From Hyaloperonospora brassicae (taxonomy: Eukaryota; Oomycota; Peronosporomycetes; Peronosporales; Peronosporaceae): a stretch of DNA of 64,000 nt. Positions 44,942 to 57,700 of the stretch are shown here, piece by piece. Within the stretch, counting starts at the first letter, position 1, and each line of letters starts with the position of its first letter. Under the pieces are notes generated by a model, which worked only from the letters and a program-made list of their open reading frames with translations, searched no databases and was not told where the DNA came from. The stretch covers positions 124,001-188,000 of the forward strand of contig CANTFL010000089.1 of assembly GCA_947650285.1 (NCBI GenBank). The letters run 5' to 3'. The translations under genes were made by a program, and so were the position numbers.

Positions 44942-47900
44942 AACACTGGGTGCGTGCGCAGTTTGCGCGGAAGGTTGAGCGTGTACGCCAATCCCTTCTT
45001 AGCGATGACCGTGAACGGCCCAATGAAGCGCGGACGCAACTTTGTCTTAAAGACAGCAGAGACTACATTTGTAGGTAGGTTTTTAGCATTGAATAGAACT
45101 TGGTCTCCGACCTTATAACGTTCAATACATCCTCTGCCTTTAACATCAGCTTGCTCCTTTTGTCTATCTTGGCTATCATCCAGTGCATCACGCACATGTC
45201 GTAACACATTCGAGCGCGTTGCGAAAAACTCACTTACCTGTTTGTGAACAGTAGCAGGGCTGATATCTGCAAGCCGATCGGCCATCTCTCCCCCACCTAG
45301 CCCTGAACCACGCAGTGGTAGCGTTAACGGAACGCGAGGGTGTGTGAGACCGTTCACGTAGAACGGAGTAAAGCCTGTAGAGGCGTGAACAGCGTTATTT
45401 GACGCAACTTCAACAACAGGGAGCATCGAACTCCTACGTTTTGGCGTTTCAGCGCAAACACTGCGTAATATGTCACCGATAACGCGATTGACTCGCTCGG
45501 TTTGACCATCGGTCTGCGGATGATCCGCCGTGGACATGTCCAAACGTGTGCCGAGCACCTTAAAGATGGACTTCCAAAACTTCCCAGTGAAGCGAGGATC
45601 TCTGTCAGAGACTATTGCCGCAGGCAAGCCGTGTTGTCAAAACACTCTATCGATAAACAGCGTAGCTGTACCTTCACCATCAATGGTATCTGGCACAGCC
45701 GCCAAGTGAGCCATCTTGCTCAAACGGTCTTCAAAGACCACAATACCCGTATTGCCTTGCACATTTTTCGGCAGACCGAACATGAAATCCATGCTGATGA
45801 ACTCCCAGCACCCAGAGGGTATAGGGAGACTAGCGAGCGGCGCAGCCGCATGAGCTGAGGGTTTCACCCGTTGACACGTTTCGCACGTACGCACGTATGT
45901 GCTTACCCATTTGTAAAGTTTGGGCCACCAATAGTATTGGCTCACGGAGCTATATGTCTTCTCTCGACCGAGATGACCGCTCACCGCAGTATCATTCGCC
46001 TCATAGAGGATGCGATACTTCAATTCCTCATCATGAGGGACAACGATACGGGGAGTATCCTCCATATCTGTGCTATAGCACAACAGTCCTTGATCGATGG
46101 AGTATCGATGTAGCCTCGCACGCAAACGTGCCGACAATTTAATGTCTGAGTCGTTAAACTCCTCGCTCCCCAGAGCACGTAGCAAAGCTACACAATGTTC
46201 ATCTTTGGCATATGCCGAACGAATGAGGTCTGTGACCGATGATGACAGAGTCGTAACATGATCAAGCTCATAGTCAGGCCTACGTGACAACGCATCAGCC
46301 AAAGCATTCTGCTTGCCCGGCTTGTACTTCACCTCGAAGTTATATTCAGCAAAGAATGAGAGCCAACGGGCCATTCGCTGAGAGAGATGTGGTGACTGGG
46401 TCGCAGTGCGTAATGACGCATGATCTGTATCGATCACAAAAGGCTTAGAGCCAAGCAGATGAACTCTGAATTTGACTAAAGCATACTTCATCGCAAGCAG
46501 ATTTTGTCATGAACTTGATAGTTCTTCTCAGCTGCTTTTATCTGTCGGGACTCAAACGCAATGACGCGTTCCCGTCCATGATCATCTGTTAGTAACAGAG
46601 CACTGCCGATGGCAAAATCAGATGCGTCACAGACGACACTAAAAGGCCGATCAGGATCGGGCAAAGCCAAGATTGGCGCATGAAGAAGACTCTCTTTAAC
46701 CGCCGTAAAGGCTTCATGCTCGGTGTTAGATTAACACCACTCCGTATCCTTTTTAAGGAGATTGGATAATGGCCGAGCCATGTCTGCATAGTTTGTATTA
46801 TACTTTTGTAAGTAATTGGCGAGACCAAGCCACTTACGTAGGTCCTTTTGGTTCTTAGGAACCGGCCAATCGACTATGGCTTTTATCTTGGTAGGATCCG
46901 CTCTAAGACCACGCTTCCCAATCAAGCACCCTAAAAAGGGAATCTCTTGTGCACCAAAGATGCACTTAGAGGCGTTGGCATACAACTTGTTCGTGCGCAT
47001 GCACTCGAGCACTGCTCTTAAATGGTCGATGTGATTATCCACATCAGACCGGCCGTTCATAGCACGACTATGGACAAAAATGTCATCAAAGTAAGACTGT
47101 GCATAACCTCGGTGAGGACGAAACAGTTGTGTCACAAGACGATTGAACGTAGCTGGGGCATTGGACAAGCCCTGTGGCATAACTAGCCACTCCCAGAGCA
47201 TACCGCTCGGATTACTAATCGCTGTCAGCGGAATATCCTTCTCACGCATGATCAATTGGTAATAACCATCGACTAAGTCGAGTGCACTGTACATTGTACA
47301 TCCCACCATATTGTTCTGAATAACATCTTTCCTAGGGATTGGTGTCTGAGCCGGGATCGTTACAGCATTAAGCTTATTGTAAGCATGAACAATGCGCCAC
47401 TTCCCATTGGGCTTTCGGACACAAAATGTGGGCGTGGAATGAGGAGATTTGCTCTCACGAATTATCCCCGCTGCGTGCTTTGCACGAAAGAAGTCGTCTA
47501 TGACGTCACACTGCTCCTTTGGTAAAGGCCACTGCCGTGTTACGCAGTATTTAGTTCCAGGTACTAGGTCAATTTCATGACGCACACCTCTATCCGGAGG
47601 TAAGACAGACGGTGAATCGTGACACAACACGTCTTGAAATTCCTTTACCAAAGGATAAAACGGATCAAGAGGATCCTCAAGGATCGAAGATCCACTACGC
47701 GCATTAAGTGTTGCCTTTGTGTCCTCAAGGACTGACTCGTCCAATAAAGAGGATGAGTTCAACTCAACATGGGGTCGAATGACCACTAAGTCGGATAACT
47801 CTCCGGCCTTTAAGGCTTGGCTGAATTCGCCATCAGACATATCCTCTAGTTCAAAGAGACTATCTAGAGAAGGAATAGTCTCAAGAGTAATGTTGCCAGC

Positions 47901-49084
47901 AACATGGCCGGTCATTCCATTGACAAGTGTATATAGTGTATTATTACTATTATCACACCTTAACATCTCGGACGTTTGGCGCTTGACAGTTGCCACCCGA
48001 CGCCGAGATTGTTTCCTCAAAGAAACCTTACGCCTTCTAGAGGCCTGGACAGTAGGGTCCCTGTATTTGCTATCTGCTATAGCACGCTCTATACGAGAGC
48101 TCATGTCTTGGTAGACATCTGGTGAAGTGTTACGTAACTTGAACACTTCAACCAGTGGATTTACACGTACCACTTCACGACCAGCATCCGGGTCTAGCCC
48201 TGTATGCTCTGGCTTATCGCCAACAATGTCATTACCGACATTCAGTGTGGTGCCAACTAGTCCACCCTCACTCGATGGAATTTCTCGTGCCACCTCACTC
48301 ACATCAGAGGAAGTACATTCTTGATGTCTCGGCCCTTGGCCAATCATGCTAATAGCACTCAGTGACTCATTATCACAACGAGTATCACTCAACGGAGTAT
48401 AACTCTCTTCAAATACGTTAGAAGAGCTCCGCTCAACATTCATGTCATAGATATTCGAGTTAATCAACTCCGACATACCAATGTCCAGCACATTGACATC
48501 TTCCGTCAATGGCTCGCGCCAATAGCGCTTTTGTCGCCTAGAGAAGGTGGGTTCATGACTCTCCAAAACTCCACTAGGAACATTGCGCGTTGCGCCTATG
48601 GTCTTAGACCTCCAATCGATCCATGGTTCATGGCGTTCAAGCCAGGCCATGCCTAGGATGAGATCGTATCTCGAATCCAAGTCAAGGACAAAACAGCGTT
48701 CTGTGATATCAAAGTCCATAAAATTCACGCCCAAGTTCAACGGAACTTTAGGCACAGTAACGCGACTACCTGTCGCGAACCGAACAGTGATGGAATCACC
48801 TTCGTGCGTTTCGCGCGCCTCAGCGTATTGCTGACTCCCCTCAAGAGAACGACGTCTAGCATAATTTCATGACGCCCCAGAATCGATTAAGATCGACCAA
48901 TGCTTCTCAAAGCCTTTAACTATCGCCTCGGCGACTAATAAGCCAGGCTTATATCTACGCTCTGTGCTTCCTGGCACGGAGCTCTGTGGGGCTAAGCCCT
49001 TCTTTGCTCTACCTCGTAGAGAAGTGACATAACTCAGTTCTACCCCAGTAGGGTAACCCGCGCCTACTGGGTGTCGACGTTTCC
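44448..49084 (-). pseudogene. E3 pol: PR, RT, RNase H, integrase, chromodomain
   Basis: pol is in the -1 phase relative to gag. The protease active site ILIDSGAS is followed directly by TGA (48867-48869); then YDLILGMAWL. RT has SALDLVDGYYQL, VMPQGLSNAPATF and YFDDIFVHS. A TAA stands at 46731-46733. RNase H has VVCDASDFAIG, with a one-base loss near 46496 just before the codons for LLAMKYAL. Integrase has SGHLGREKTY, CETCQRVK, SMDFMFGLP and SDRDPRF, with TGA at 45637-45639. A phase change near 44950 precedes a chromodomain (VDKILQ, YLVKWRGYP, NSWEYE; about 44500-44660). The multiple breaks make this Pol non-functional. Confidence 0.92.
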
Positions 49085-50086
49085 CCGTGCCATACCAGGT
49101 TTCTGGTTGCGGCCCATAGGGTTACGTTGTTGCTTACGCAAAGGACAAGTGGGGCGTAGATGTTTGGTGCTTCCACAAGTATAACAACGTCTCACTTCCT
49201 GTCGTTGTTCTGCAACATGAAGCTCCGCTTCACCTTCATCTTCAGCATAGCTGAGATCCATCGGTTCTGGCTTACAGTAAGCCGAGGTGCTTGCAGAGGT
49301 TGCTCTCTCAAAGCTTGGGCTGTACCCATTCCAACCAAGTCTCGCTGACTTAAAGTTATGCTCAGCATGTTGAGCGATGCTCACAGCCTCTTCGAAAGTC
49401 GAGGGATGGACTCGAAACACCTCGGTCCTGGCAGCGCTAGTGCGGAGACCTTCCATAAAGACTGTCACGCAGACAGTCTCAGGGAGAGGGTCAGACTGCA
49501 TGGCAGCCATCAGAGTTCTCAACTCTTGGACATAGTCCGCTAACTCGTTCTTACCCTGGCGGGTGGACAAGAAGCGTGAACGCACGCGATATGCCTGGTT
49601 AGGCGGCGAGAAAACTCGCAACGGGTCTAGCTTGATCGAATCCCATGTGGGAAACGCCAAGTCGACCGACGTGCCGCACGTCAGAGCCCATTCTCTAGCT
49701 CTTCCATCGAGTTTTGAGATCGCCAGCGATACTCGCTGATGCTCGACTGAGATCAAGCCAGATCTCATGGCCATCTCAATCTCACGGATCCAGAGGATGA
49801 GGTTTTCACCCTCCTTTCCGGAGAAATGCTTGACGTCCACCTTAAGGGGACGAGGCTTAGCCTCTTCGTCTGGCATAGCCACAAAGCGTGTGGGCATAGC
49901 CGACGCTACCTGGTTTTAAAAATGCCCTAAAAGGGCCGTTTCATACTGCATAAAGGTCTCGACACGCGCATTGAGCACGTCGTCACCTTGTGCAGCGAGA
50001 AACTTAACATATTCTGGGCCTACGGCCGCGGTTAGCTTATCTAGCGCAACCTTTTGGGCCTCATTGAGGGGTGTGGATTGCTCTAT
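49064..50086 (-). pseudogene. E3 gag (CCHC knuckle), start lost and one stop
   Basis: From ATG 49897 to 49064 an open frame of 277 residues carries the Gag domain (VKHFSGKEGENLILWIREIE, VFMEGL) and a knuckle CYTCGSTKHLRPTC near the end. The same phase extends upstream through a TAA at 49916-49918 into sensible Gag N-terminal sequence (EAQKVALDKLTAAVGPEY, LNARVETF). It reaches an ATA at 50084-50086, where an ATG would be expected. The original start codon has therefore probably mutated, and one stop splits the protein. The shorter ATG form lacks the N-terminal helix. Confidence 0.82.
49079..49085 (-). promoter_or_regulatory. E3 -1 ribosomal frameshift site GGGAAAC
   Basis: In gag phase the codons CGG GGA AAC contain the canonical heptamer G-GGA-AAC four codons before the gag stop. 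The -1 phase is open from there into the protease. This is a different slippery sequence from E1/E2 at the same relative position. Confidence 0.85.
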
Positions 50087-50131
50087 CCTCGCAGAGGGTC
50101 AGTCGTAACGACTCAGGCGTAGATTGACTAC

Positions 50132-50142
50132 AAGTGCTACCA
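50132..50142 (-). other. E3 primer-binding site
   Basis: The minus strand reads TGGTAGCACTT two bases after the 5' LTR, the same 11 bases as in E1 and E2 although the coding parts of E3 are very different. Confidence 0.85.
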
Positions 50143-50144
50143 AG

Positions 50145-50630
50145 TGTAGCGGAGCTACACAGCTCCTTAAGTCAGAGGAAGACTTAACGCTCTCACGAGC
50201 AACTTTGGTTCACAGAACCCGACTCAGAGAGTCAATAGCTCAGAGAGCTAACGGTCCCCGTTCCAGAGGGACCAAACGATTCAAACGAATCACAGCACAG
50301 AGTGCTCGAGGACAAGCTACCTTTACAGGCGTTGCTTTTGTCCTCCCGATCAAAGACGCCTCGTAAGGCACGTGTCTCTTATTGATCAAAAGGGGAACTG
50401 AATTTTATTTCTTCTTTAAACCTAAAGAACACCATAGAATAACGTACTTAATCTAGTCACTAAGGTTCAAAGTAAAACCTCTCTAAAGATCTTGTAATCA
50501 ATTGATGACAGACATCAGTCTTCAACAATTGATACACTCACTGTGTTCTAAAATTACTTTATAGGGTACCCCCTCTCTTGTGTGCACCACACCTATCGTC
50601 GACTACCAGTCGACGTGAAACCCCGTTACA
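50145..50630 (-). repeat. E3 5' LTR (486 bp)
   Basis: It is identical to 43036-43521 except for one base (G at 50617). In element orientation it starts TGTAACGGGG, like the E1 and E2 LTRs, and ends with the palindrome TGTAGCTCCGCTACA. Confidence 0.95.
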
Positions 50631-50635
50631 GAAAA

Positions 50636-51869
50636 AACAAAGGAGACCACACAAACTGTCAATGAAGTTGGTCGGACAGCTCCGTCAAAATCGGTGAAAG
50701 AAGGTCGTAAATGGCTTAAACTGACCTGATATGCTCGAGAAGAAACTGTTTGTGATACATTTGAAACGGCGCCTTATAGGAGGGAAGGCGAAGGAATAAT
50801 CACATGTTGTGGAAATTTGGGCAGTGTTTTTGCTTCCCCTTGTCTCCTCTTCGTACTTCACTTTCCTTCCACGGGTCGATGTATACCACTCGAATTGCAA
50901 ATAAGGCGCAGAATATCCCGACGGTCTCGATTTCACCTGTTATAATCCTTGTACCTGCAACGAAAGAGGCTCGTTACACATAATTCCCCGCCTCACGACC
51001 GATTGAGGTTCTTGTACGAAGCATCGGGTTAGCGCCAAGGCTATGTTTCGTTTGAATTATGCCCTTTCTCGTTTACTTTTTGATGCTCATGATATCTACG
51101 CACAGATCGCGCAGACATAGGAAGACATGCGATACGGATAGCGCAAAGAGTTGGTATTGAAATCCGTACACACATTTGGTCAAAACGCGTTTTTTCGATC
51201 AATTTATATCATTTACTAGTGTAACTGGCGTACTTCCTGGGTACACGTAATAGCGCTCGTGCTCGTCTCTAGTGCGAACACTTTACGAAGACGACATTCC
51301 ACTTGAGCAATAGCCGTCAAAGCAGGTTTCCTCTTACAATCTCAGTCATGTTGTTCACACGCGAAGTGTAACCGGGAACCTTACGCCGAAACGGTTGACA
51401 ATTGGAGATATGCACGCCGACGATATGAACACACGCGCTTGAAACCCCTCGTACACCTTCGTGTAAAGGAAGTACGTGAGCATCGCGCTGAGCACAACAA
51501 CTTTTTTGATGTCGGCTTCAGACATCAACGGTACAGCGGTAGCCGTTAACGGGACGATTCCGCGTTAATTCAGAGAAGAGGTGCTTATATTCACAATGTG
51601 AAATGCATACGCTGTGAAGGATGGATTGGAACCTTACTAATCTTGCAGAAGTTTGGAGAAAAGTGAGTGAGTGAGCTTCATTGAAGTAATTTACAAAATT
51701 CTTGTGGCTAGGATGAGGGTTTACACCGCCAAGCTAAATTAAAGAAGAGGGGTCACACAACGACCATCCAACCCGAAGTAACACACGTATTTGGCGTTGA
51801 GATACTAAGACCTGGATTATGTGATTCTGAACACACCAGTCACTGGTTTACGTCGTTGTGTAGATGTTG
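50636..51869. other. Unassigned spacer
   Basis: This is moderately AT-rich sequence without a credible frame. It may include the 3' UTR of the minus-strand LINE relic that ends near 51870. Nothing else was recognised. Confidence 0.5.
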
Positions 51870-53072
51870 TTAAGGGCCTGCGATTTTGGAACCATTGTCG
51901 GCAGCAAGCGTTTGCTGTAAATTTTGTGAGTTTATCGCAGCATTTGTAGCCAAGTCTGCCATCTTTTTCTGCGCGCGGTAATGATGCGTCCACTCGCCAA
52001 TACCGATGAAGTCCGCCCATCCCCTCGCCCAGAGGTAGAGTTGCTTAAGACGGAGATGGCGTGGCGGCCGGTGCCGACACATTTGCTGGAGAATCCGAGA
52101 GCTGTCGCGTACGACATAAAGTCGTGGTAGACGCTCAGATTTAGCTCGGTGGAGACCATGAATAAGACCCCTATCTCCTCCATATTGTATTTGTGTCGGG
52201 TTGAGCATAAGACATGCTCGCTGCCCAGACAATTTCTGCCGAGCGCGTGTCCATATACCTGCGGACCATAACCAAACCAGACCCGCCTGGTCCCGGGTTG
52301 ACACAAGAGCCTCCATCGAAAAACAGCAAACGAGCACTCCGATTGCGTATCGGTGGCGATATAAACGTATCCTCAGTCGACTCCGTGAGACATGCAGCCA
52401 GCGCACTGATGACAGCCTTCTTTGAAGAATCTGACATCCCTTTTAAAGCTCGAACGTCAAGCATACAAAATCGCGCAATGCGTTGTCGACACTGGCGTTA
52501 ATCACCGCTCGCAAGATCTACTGAAGTGCATCCGGCTCGCAACGGAGACGAAGTCGTGCGCGACAGATGTCGTAGATTGTCGCCACCGCCGGTAGCCTCT
52601 AAAGAGCGCGGAACAACTCGAACAAAACGTCGCTATGCTCATCGCCAGCCGCATCAACATGATCACAGACCGCTAGCGACGCGCGTGCTGGTGTGTCAAC
52701 GAGGGATAGGCTGAAGCACGAATACATGAGATTGTACAGTACACTGTCGCCGAGTCACCGCACAATTCCAAATTCTGACCACGCTGCCGTTGCAATCGGA
52801 AATATCTAGAAGACGAGTTGAAGAATAGCAGGTACGTCACGCGGACACGTTCCGTGTGGACAAGACCGACCGCTGCGCATGTTGCTGCACAAGTTGCGTT
52901 TGTTGGTCTTTAATCGAAAAAGCGTCTGGAATGCGGTGGTCCCTGATCCCGTCACTGCTCGAATCTTACTGAACTCTAATCGGGCGAGCGCACCGTTCAA
53001 GTTTTGGTTGTTAACTGCTCGGACTGAGCTCGCCCAATCGCGCTCTAGTTGTCCCTGCCCCACACGGTGCAT
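51870..53072 (-). pseudogene. LINE 3' relic: zf-RVT-like and RNase H
   Basis: At 52806-53072 the minus strand encodes AFQTLFRLKTNKRNL and CPHGTCPRD, like the Cys/His region after LINE reverse transcriptases. Downstream, 52171-52464 gives LLFFDGGSCVNPGPGGSG, the first strand of type I RNase H with its Asp. In another phase, 51870-52250 gives VVRDSSRIL (second Asp) and WTHHYRAQKKMADLATNAA (C-terminal motif). At least one frameshift lies near 52190. The order zinc-like region then RNase H fits the 3' end of a LINE ORF2. Its RT should lie to the right, where E2 now begins, and it is not found beyond E2. The plus-strand LINE at 11-20 kb shows no such RNase H, so this is another family. Confidence 0.75.
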
Positions 53073-53104
53073 GGCTGCTTCCTCCTTGTACTACATTCGG
53101 TTAG

Positions 53105-53545
53105 TGTAACGGGGTGAGCCCGTTACATAAAATCGCTATCTTTGTATCAATTTTTGAACATTATTTATTTAGATATTGTTCAATTGACATTACTCATAAG
53201 GAGTAAGGTTGAAGGAATATTACCCCCGAGGGTAATCTTTCTTTGATGAGTTGCTCCACCTGATGGTTGATGTTCAAGGTACATCAACCAGATTAACCAC
53301 TAATCGCTGCTGGACGCGCGCAAGGGGTGATGAGCAAGAAACCCACATAGTAGATTGCAGTTTAATATAGTTAGCTCAAGACAAAGATGGTTTATTAAAT
53401 AAACCAACTATATTAATATCGCTTTACTTTTTCCCTTAGAGCTGTCGAGTTCTGCCTACTCCGCTGCGCTTCCTCACGCCACGTGTACGTGACGTCGGGT
53501 GCACACAAACTTTAGTTGAATTGACACAAAGCGTACCCCGTTACA
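53105..53545 (+). repeat. E2 left LTR (441 bp)
   Basis: It starts with the hairpin TGTAACGGGG/CCCGTTACA separated by four bases and ends GTACCCCGTTACA. It is the same length as the solo LTR at 13489 and shares the ATCGCTGCTGGACGCGCGCA-type block in reverse orientation. Confidence 0.88.
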
Positions 53546-53547
53546 CG

Positions 53548-53558
53548 TGGTAGCACTT
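53548..53558 (+). other. E2 primer-binding site
   Basis: TGGTAGCACTT lies two bases after the left LTR, identical to E1 and E3. Confidence 0.85.
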
Positions 53559-53596
53559 GGTAGTCCGTCCAGCGATCACAACCACCTTATCCGACA

Positions 53597-54748
53597 TGTT
53601 CATGTCGGATGAGGAGGAAATAATTCACGCTACGCGTGAAGGCTTCAACCATTTGAGTGACACCGAGTGGAGGGCGGTAGAACGAATGAGTTCTACCGTC
53701 GGTCGAAACCGCCATTATCGCCATGTCGTAGCCCCTTGACAGGGACCAACAACACGCCGCGATAGCCAGGTTCATTCTAAATGAACATGTCGTCGAAAGA
53801 TAAAAGGTAGACTTGCTTCACCTGCAAGGCTCTCAACAGACCGAGCAGTTGAGAGAACTTGGTGCTCAATAGACAGAGCTGTTGAGATAACAGCAATTTA
53901 ATGCTGATGTGGGCGGGACGACACACACGCGTCGTCCCAAAATATTGAAGATTGATATCTCCAAGTACAGAGGAGCCGAGGAAGACTCCCTGTTATCATG
54001 GTTCGTCGAACTAGACAGAGCTATAAAGGCACGTCTTTTCGACGATGAGCAAATGAAACTCACCTTTGCTCAATCCCACGTTACAGGACGTGCCAAGGCT
54101 TGGGCCTTAGGGCTAGGGATGAGCGACCCATACGCTTTTGAGTCGCTCGAATCCTTTGAGACCCGGCTTAAACATTCGTTTGAGCCGCCAAGGGTTGGGT
54201 TCAGGGCTCGACCTGAGCTCCTAAAACTCAAGCAGGGTAAGCGTGATGTGCACGCTTACGCTTAGCATATACGACTCCTTGCGAGTAGTATAACTGCAAA
54301 TCCGGTAAATGAACAAACGTTGATTGCTGTGTTCATGCAAGGGCTCTCAAAGAAACCCGTCAGGAATCATCAGTTCCGCTTGGATCCGGATACGCTGGAA
54401 CAAGCAGTCTAAGGTGTGGAACAGGTAGACTTAAGCATTAGACAAACAATGCTAGCTCGAACTCTTATCGTTAACCGAGACGACAAGATACTGGAGGTCC
54501 AGAACCAATGGAACTCTATTATATTGAGAGCGAGGGACCTCGCTCTTCATACAACATGTGCTGTGGAGGTTTAATCTATTTCAGAAATTGGATACTACGC
54601 TTATAAGTGTAGTGCTTCACGCGTAGTACTTGGCAGTACTAAGCGAAATGGACGACCGTTTGCCAAAAAGGGGCAATGGGCGTAGGTTCAGCGCTGTTGC
54701 GAATCCGCAACAGCGAGACGGACCATCAAAAAATGGTCGGGGTCAGTA
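53597..54748 (+). pseudogene. E2 gag relic
   Basis: It starts at ATG 53597 inside the hairpin 53590-53611. The opening (EGFNHLSDTEWRAVERMSS) and the capsid-like part at 53909-54265 (KIDISKYRGAEEDSLLSWF, LTFAQSHVTGRAKAW) match E1 Gag. Several stops and shifts separate the parts, and the zinc knuckle region (about 54540-54620) is degraded. The AAAAAAT frameshift site survives at 54728-54734. It is non-functional. Confidence 0.85.
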
Positions 54749-57700
54749 AGGGCGGAACGCCCTACTGATCCAGCAACCTCAAGAGAATTTGCAAACCTCT
54801 TGACGAAAGTTGCTCCAGATACACAATCATTGTGTGTCTCTGCACCTGGTGATGACGTTTCGCTCATCACCTTGAAGTTGGAAGCGATAAATGATTTGTC
54901 GCTTCGTGCCCTAGTAGACTGTGGGGCGTCGAACAACTTTGTTCGACGCCAGTCACTAGAGGGTCGTAGGCTCAAGTTCGTTGAGCGCGACATTCCCCTC
55001 ACAAGATTGACGGTGCGCCTTGCAACAGGCGCATCGATTACCGTTGAGAATTGAGTACTAGGAATCTACTACACGTTAGAGGGCGAACAGTACGATGAAG
55101 ACTTCATCGTACTGGATCTGGATGACAAATTTGACGTCATCCTGGGATTACCTTGGCTTAGAAGGTACGAACCAAGGGTTAGCTGGCATTATCGATCCGT
55201 ATAGATACCTGCCGCTTGTTCATCAGATGGCCATATGATGAGCGTCATGGAGCGTTCACATGCGTGTGGATGTTCTGCGAGTGAGTGCGATGGTCTCACT
55301 TTCGGTACGGGAGCTAGCACGACTGCACAAGACCTCAGTGTAGATTATCACTACACTGTGGAGCAATCTCCCGGCGGCTGTACGGCAGTACAGGCAGCGC
55401 CAAGGGTCCGCCACTCGAATAAGTCGAGTGTATCGGGACATGGATATATGCCTAGCGGGAAACATCCTAGGAAGTATGAAACTGTTGTCTCCATGAGGCA
55501 ACACGTTCATCCTAGGTCGACTGGAGAGTCGACCGTAGAGGATCCGTCCCTGACTGAGGTTGCATAGCCACAGTTAGAAGACGTCGATGGATTAAGTCCC
55601 CACGTACTTGAGGAAGGAATTCCTCAAGAGTCCCATGCTGAGGAATTGGGCCCTCAGCAACCTGTGAGAACAAGTTCTCAGGAAGCAACCGAGATGTTAA
55701 ACGTCTTGGTCAATGACGGATCAAGCGTAGGCGCTTATACACTTGATCTGATTGTGCCTCCGAAGTTAACTTAAGAGATAACTCAATTACCAACGCTGGT
55801 ATCCAAACGATTCTTGTGTGATCTACGTAGTGGCAAGGTCAAGCAGATCTGCATACTCGTCACAGAGGATATGTATGTGGCTGATATTCGGTCGGCAACA
55901 GTATATGCTGAGAACGAACGAGTTCTCAACAGCTCATCGATGGACGAATGTGTCCTCGATGAGAAGACTCGGATTGAGCTAACACGTCTCAATCCTGGAA
56001 GTCGCTCAGGCAAATCCTTTGTATAAGGATTTGATCGAATTTAAGGATGTATATCCTGAATCCGTGCCATGCGAGTTGCCTAAGGACAAAGGCAATTGAC
56101 ACGAGATCGATCTCAAGCCGGGCTCGAAGTACTGTGTCATAAAGCCGTGTCCACTGCCTCATGAACAAGTACAGCGATCGACAAGTTCTTTGCCGATCGC
56201 TTTGCAGCAGCCATGTGAGGGAATCAACTTTTCCTCACAGCTCTCCGACCTTCTGTGTGCGAAAGGCTACAGGAGGATGGCGGATAGTGCACGCATTCAA
56301 CAAGTTGAATGCTGCAACGGTACCGGATCAGAATCTGACACCGAGGAAGGACGTGATCATAGATGGTATGTCCAACAGTACCATCTTCTCAACCATGGAT
56401 CTGATGGATGAATTCTATCAGATCCTCATGCGTGAACGGGACATCCCGTACACAGCAGTGAGAGCCCCCAGCGGTGTGCTGCAAGAGTGGCTAGTGATGT
56501 CACAGGGGCTGAGTAACGCCCCTGCAACGTTCACCAGATGTGTTACAAATCTGTTGAGGCCGGTGCAGGATTTTGCACCGAGTTACTTCGACGATGTGTT
56601 CGTCCATAGCCGGACTATAGACGGGAATACAGACGTTGAATCGCACGGAACTCATGTTCGTCGGGTTCTTTTACTTATGCGCAAGCATAAGTTGTATACC
56701 AACCTCAAGAAGTGTATATTCACGGCTAGCAAAATACCACTACTTGGGTGCATCGTGGGTAAACACGGCGTGCGCCCTGATCCCGAAAAGATCAAGTCAT
56801 TAAACCGACTGGCCTGTGCCAGTAGACGTAAAAGGACTTCTTAAGCTCCTTGGCCTAGCGGCGTACTTGCACACGTATTTGCGCAACTACGCCGAGATGT
56901 CTGTGCATCTTTTTGTTTACTCAAGAAAAATGTGAAGTGTACATAGAACTCTGACTGTCAGCGTTCCTTAAATAGCATCAAGAAAAGCTTGATGCGATCA
57001 CCCATACTAGCGATTGCAGATCAGGACAGACCATTTCATGTGGTATATGACGCCAGCGATTTTGCGATCGGCTGCGCGTTGATGCAATTTAATACATATG
57101 TCGTAGAACGCGTCACCTGTTTGTAATCGTGTCATCTGCAAGCTACCGAACGAAATTATCCAGTGCATGACAAGGAACTACTTGCCATCAAATATGCACT
57201 GGCTAAGTTCCGGGTCTATCGCTTGATAGATAGACCGTTAATCTTCTATACGGACCATGCGTCACTACGCACGGCCGTAAACAGTCCACACCTCTCGCAA
57301 CGAGTGGCGAGGTGGCTGTCTTTATTTGCGGAGAACAACTTTTCCGTCGAAAATAAACCAGGACGACTGAATGTCGTCGCTGACGCCCTATCGCGCCGAC
57401 CCGGTTTCGAGTCGAGCGCGCAATCCAACAGTGAAGATAAGTCCACTGTTGCAAAACTTACATCCAGTGTTCCGTCGCCAAGTTTACTTGCCGACGTGCG
57501 AAAGGATTACGCAGAGGACAAGGAGCTTCTGCGCTTGATGGATAATATGGTGATTCTATCTCTTATATCTTTGAAGATTTACCGGCTTTTTACCGATCCT
57601 CGTCGGATAGGTACACAACACGCAACGGATTGCTGTACTATACGGTACGGCCGTTGCCGGCGACACGCCTCGTGTCGTCGTTTCCACTAATAACAATTTA

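Larger units (their letters stand above)
43036..50630 (-). mobile_element. Full-length Ty3/Gypsy chromoelement E3 (7595 bp)
   Basis: Two 486-bp LTRs differ at one base (A/G at 43508 versus 50617). GAAAA flanks the element on both sides (43031-43035 and 50631-50635). On the minus strand it codes for gag, then pol with protease, RT, RNase H, integrase and chromodomain. Its proteins differ strongly from those of E1 and E2, so it is another family, though it uses the same primer site. gag and pol carry at least four stops and one or more frameshifts despite the young LTRs. A two-part open frame runs antisense next to the 3' LTR. Confidence 0.96.
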
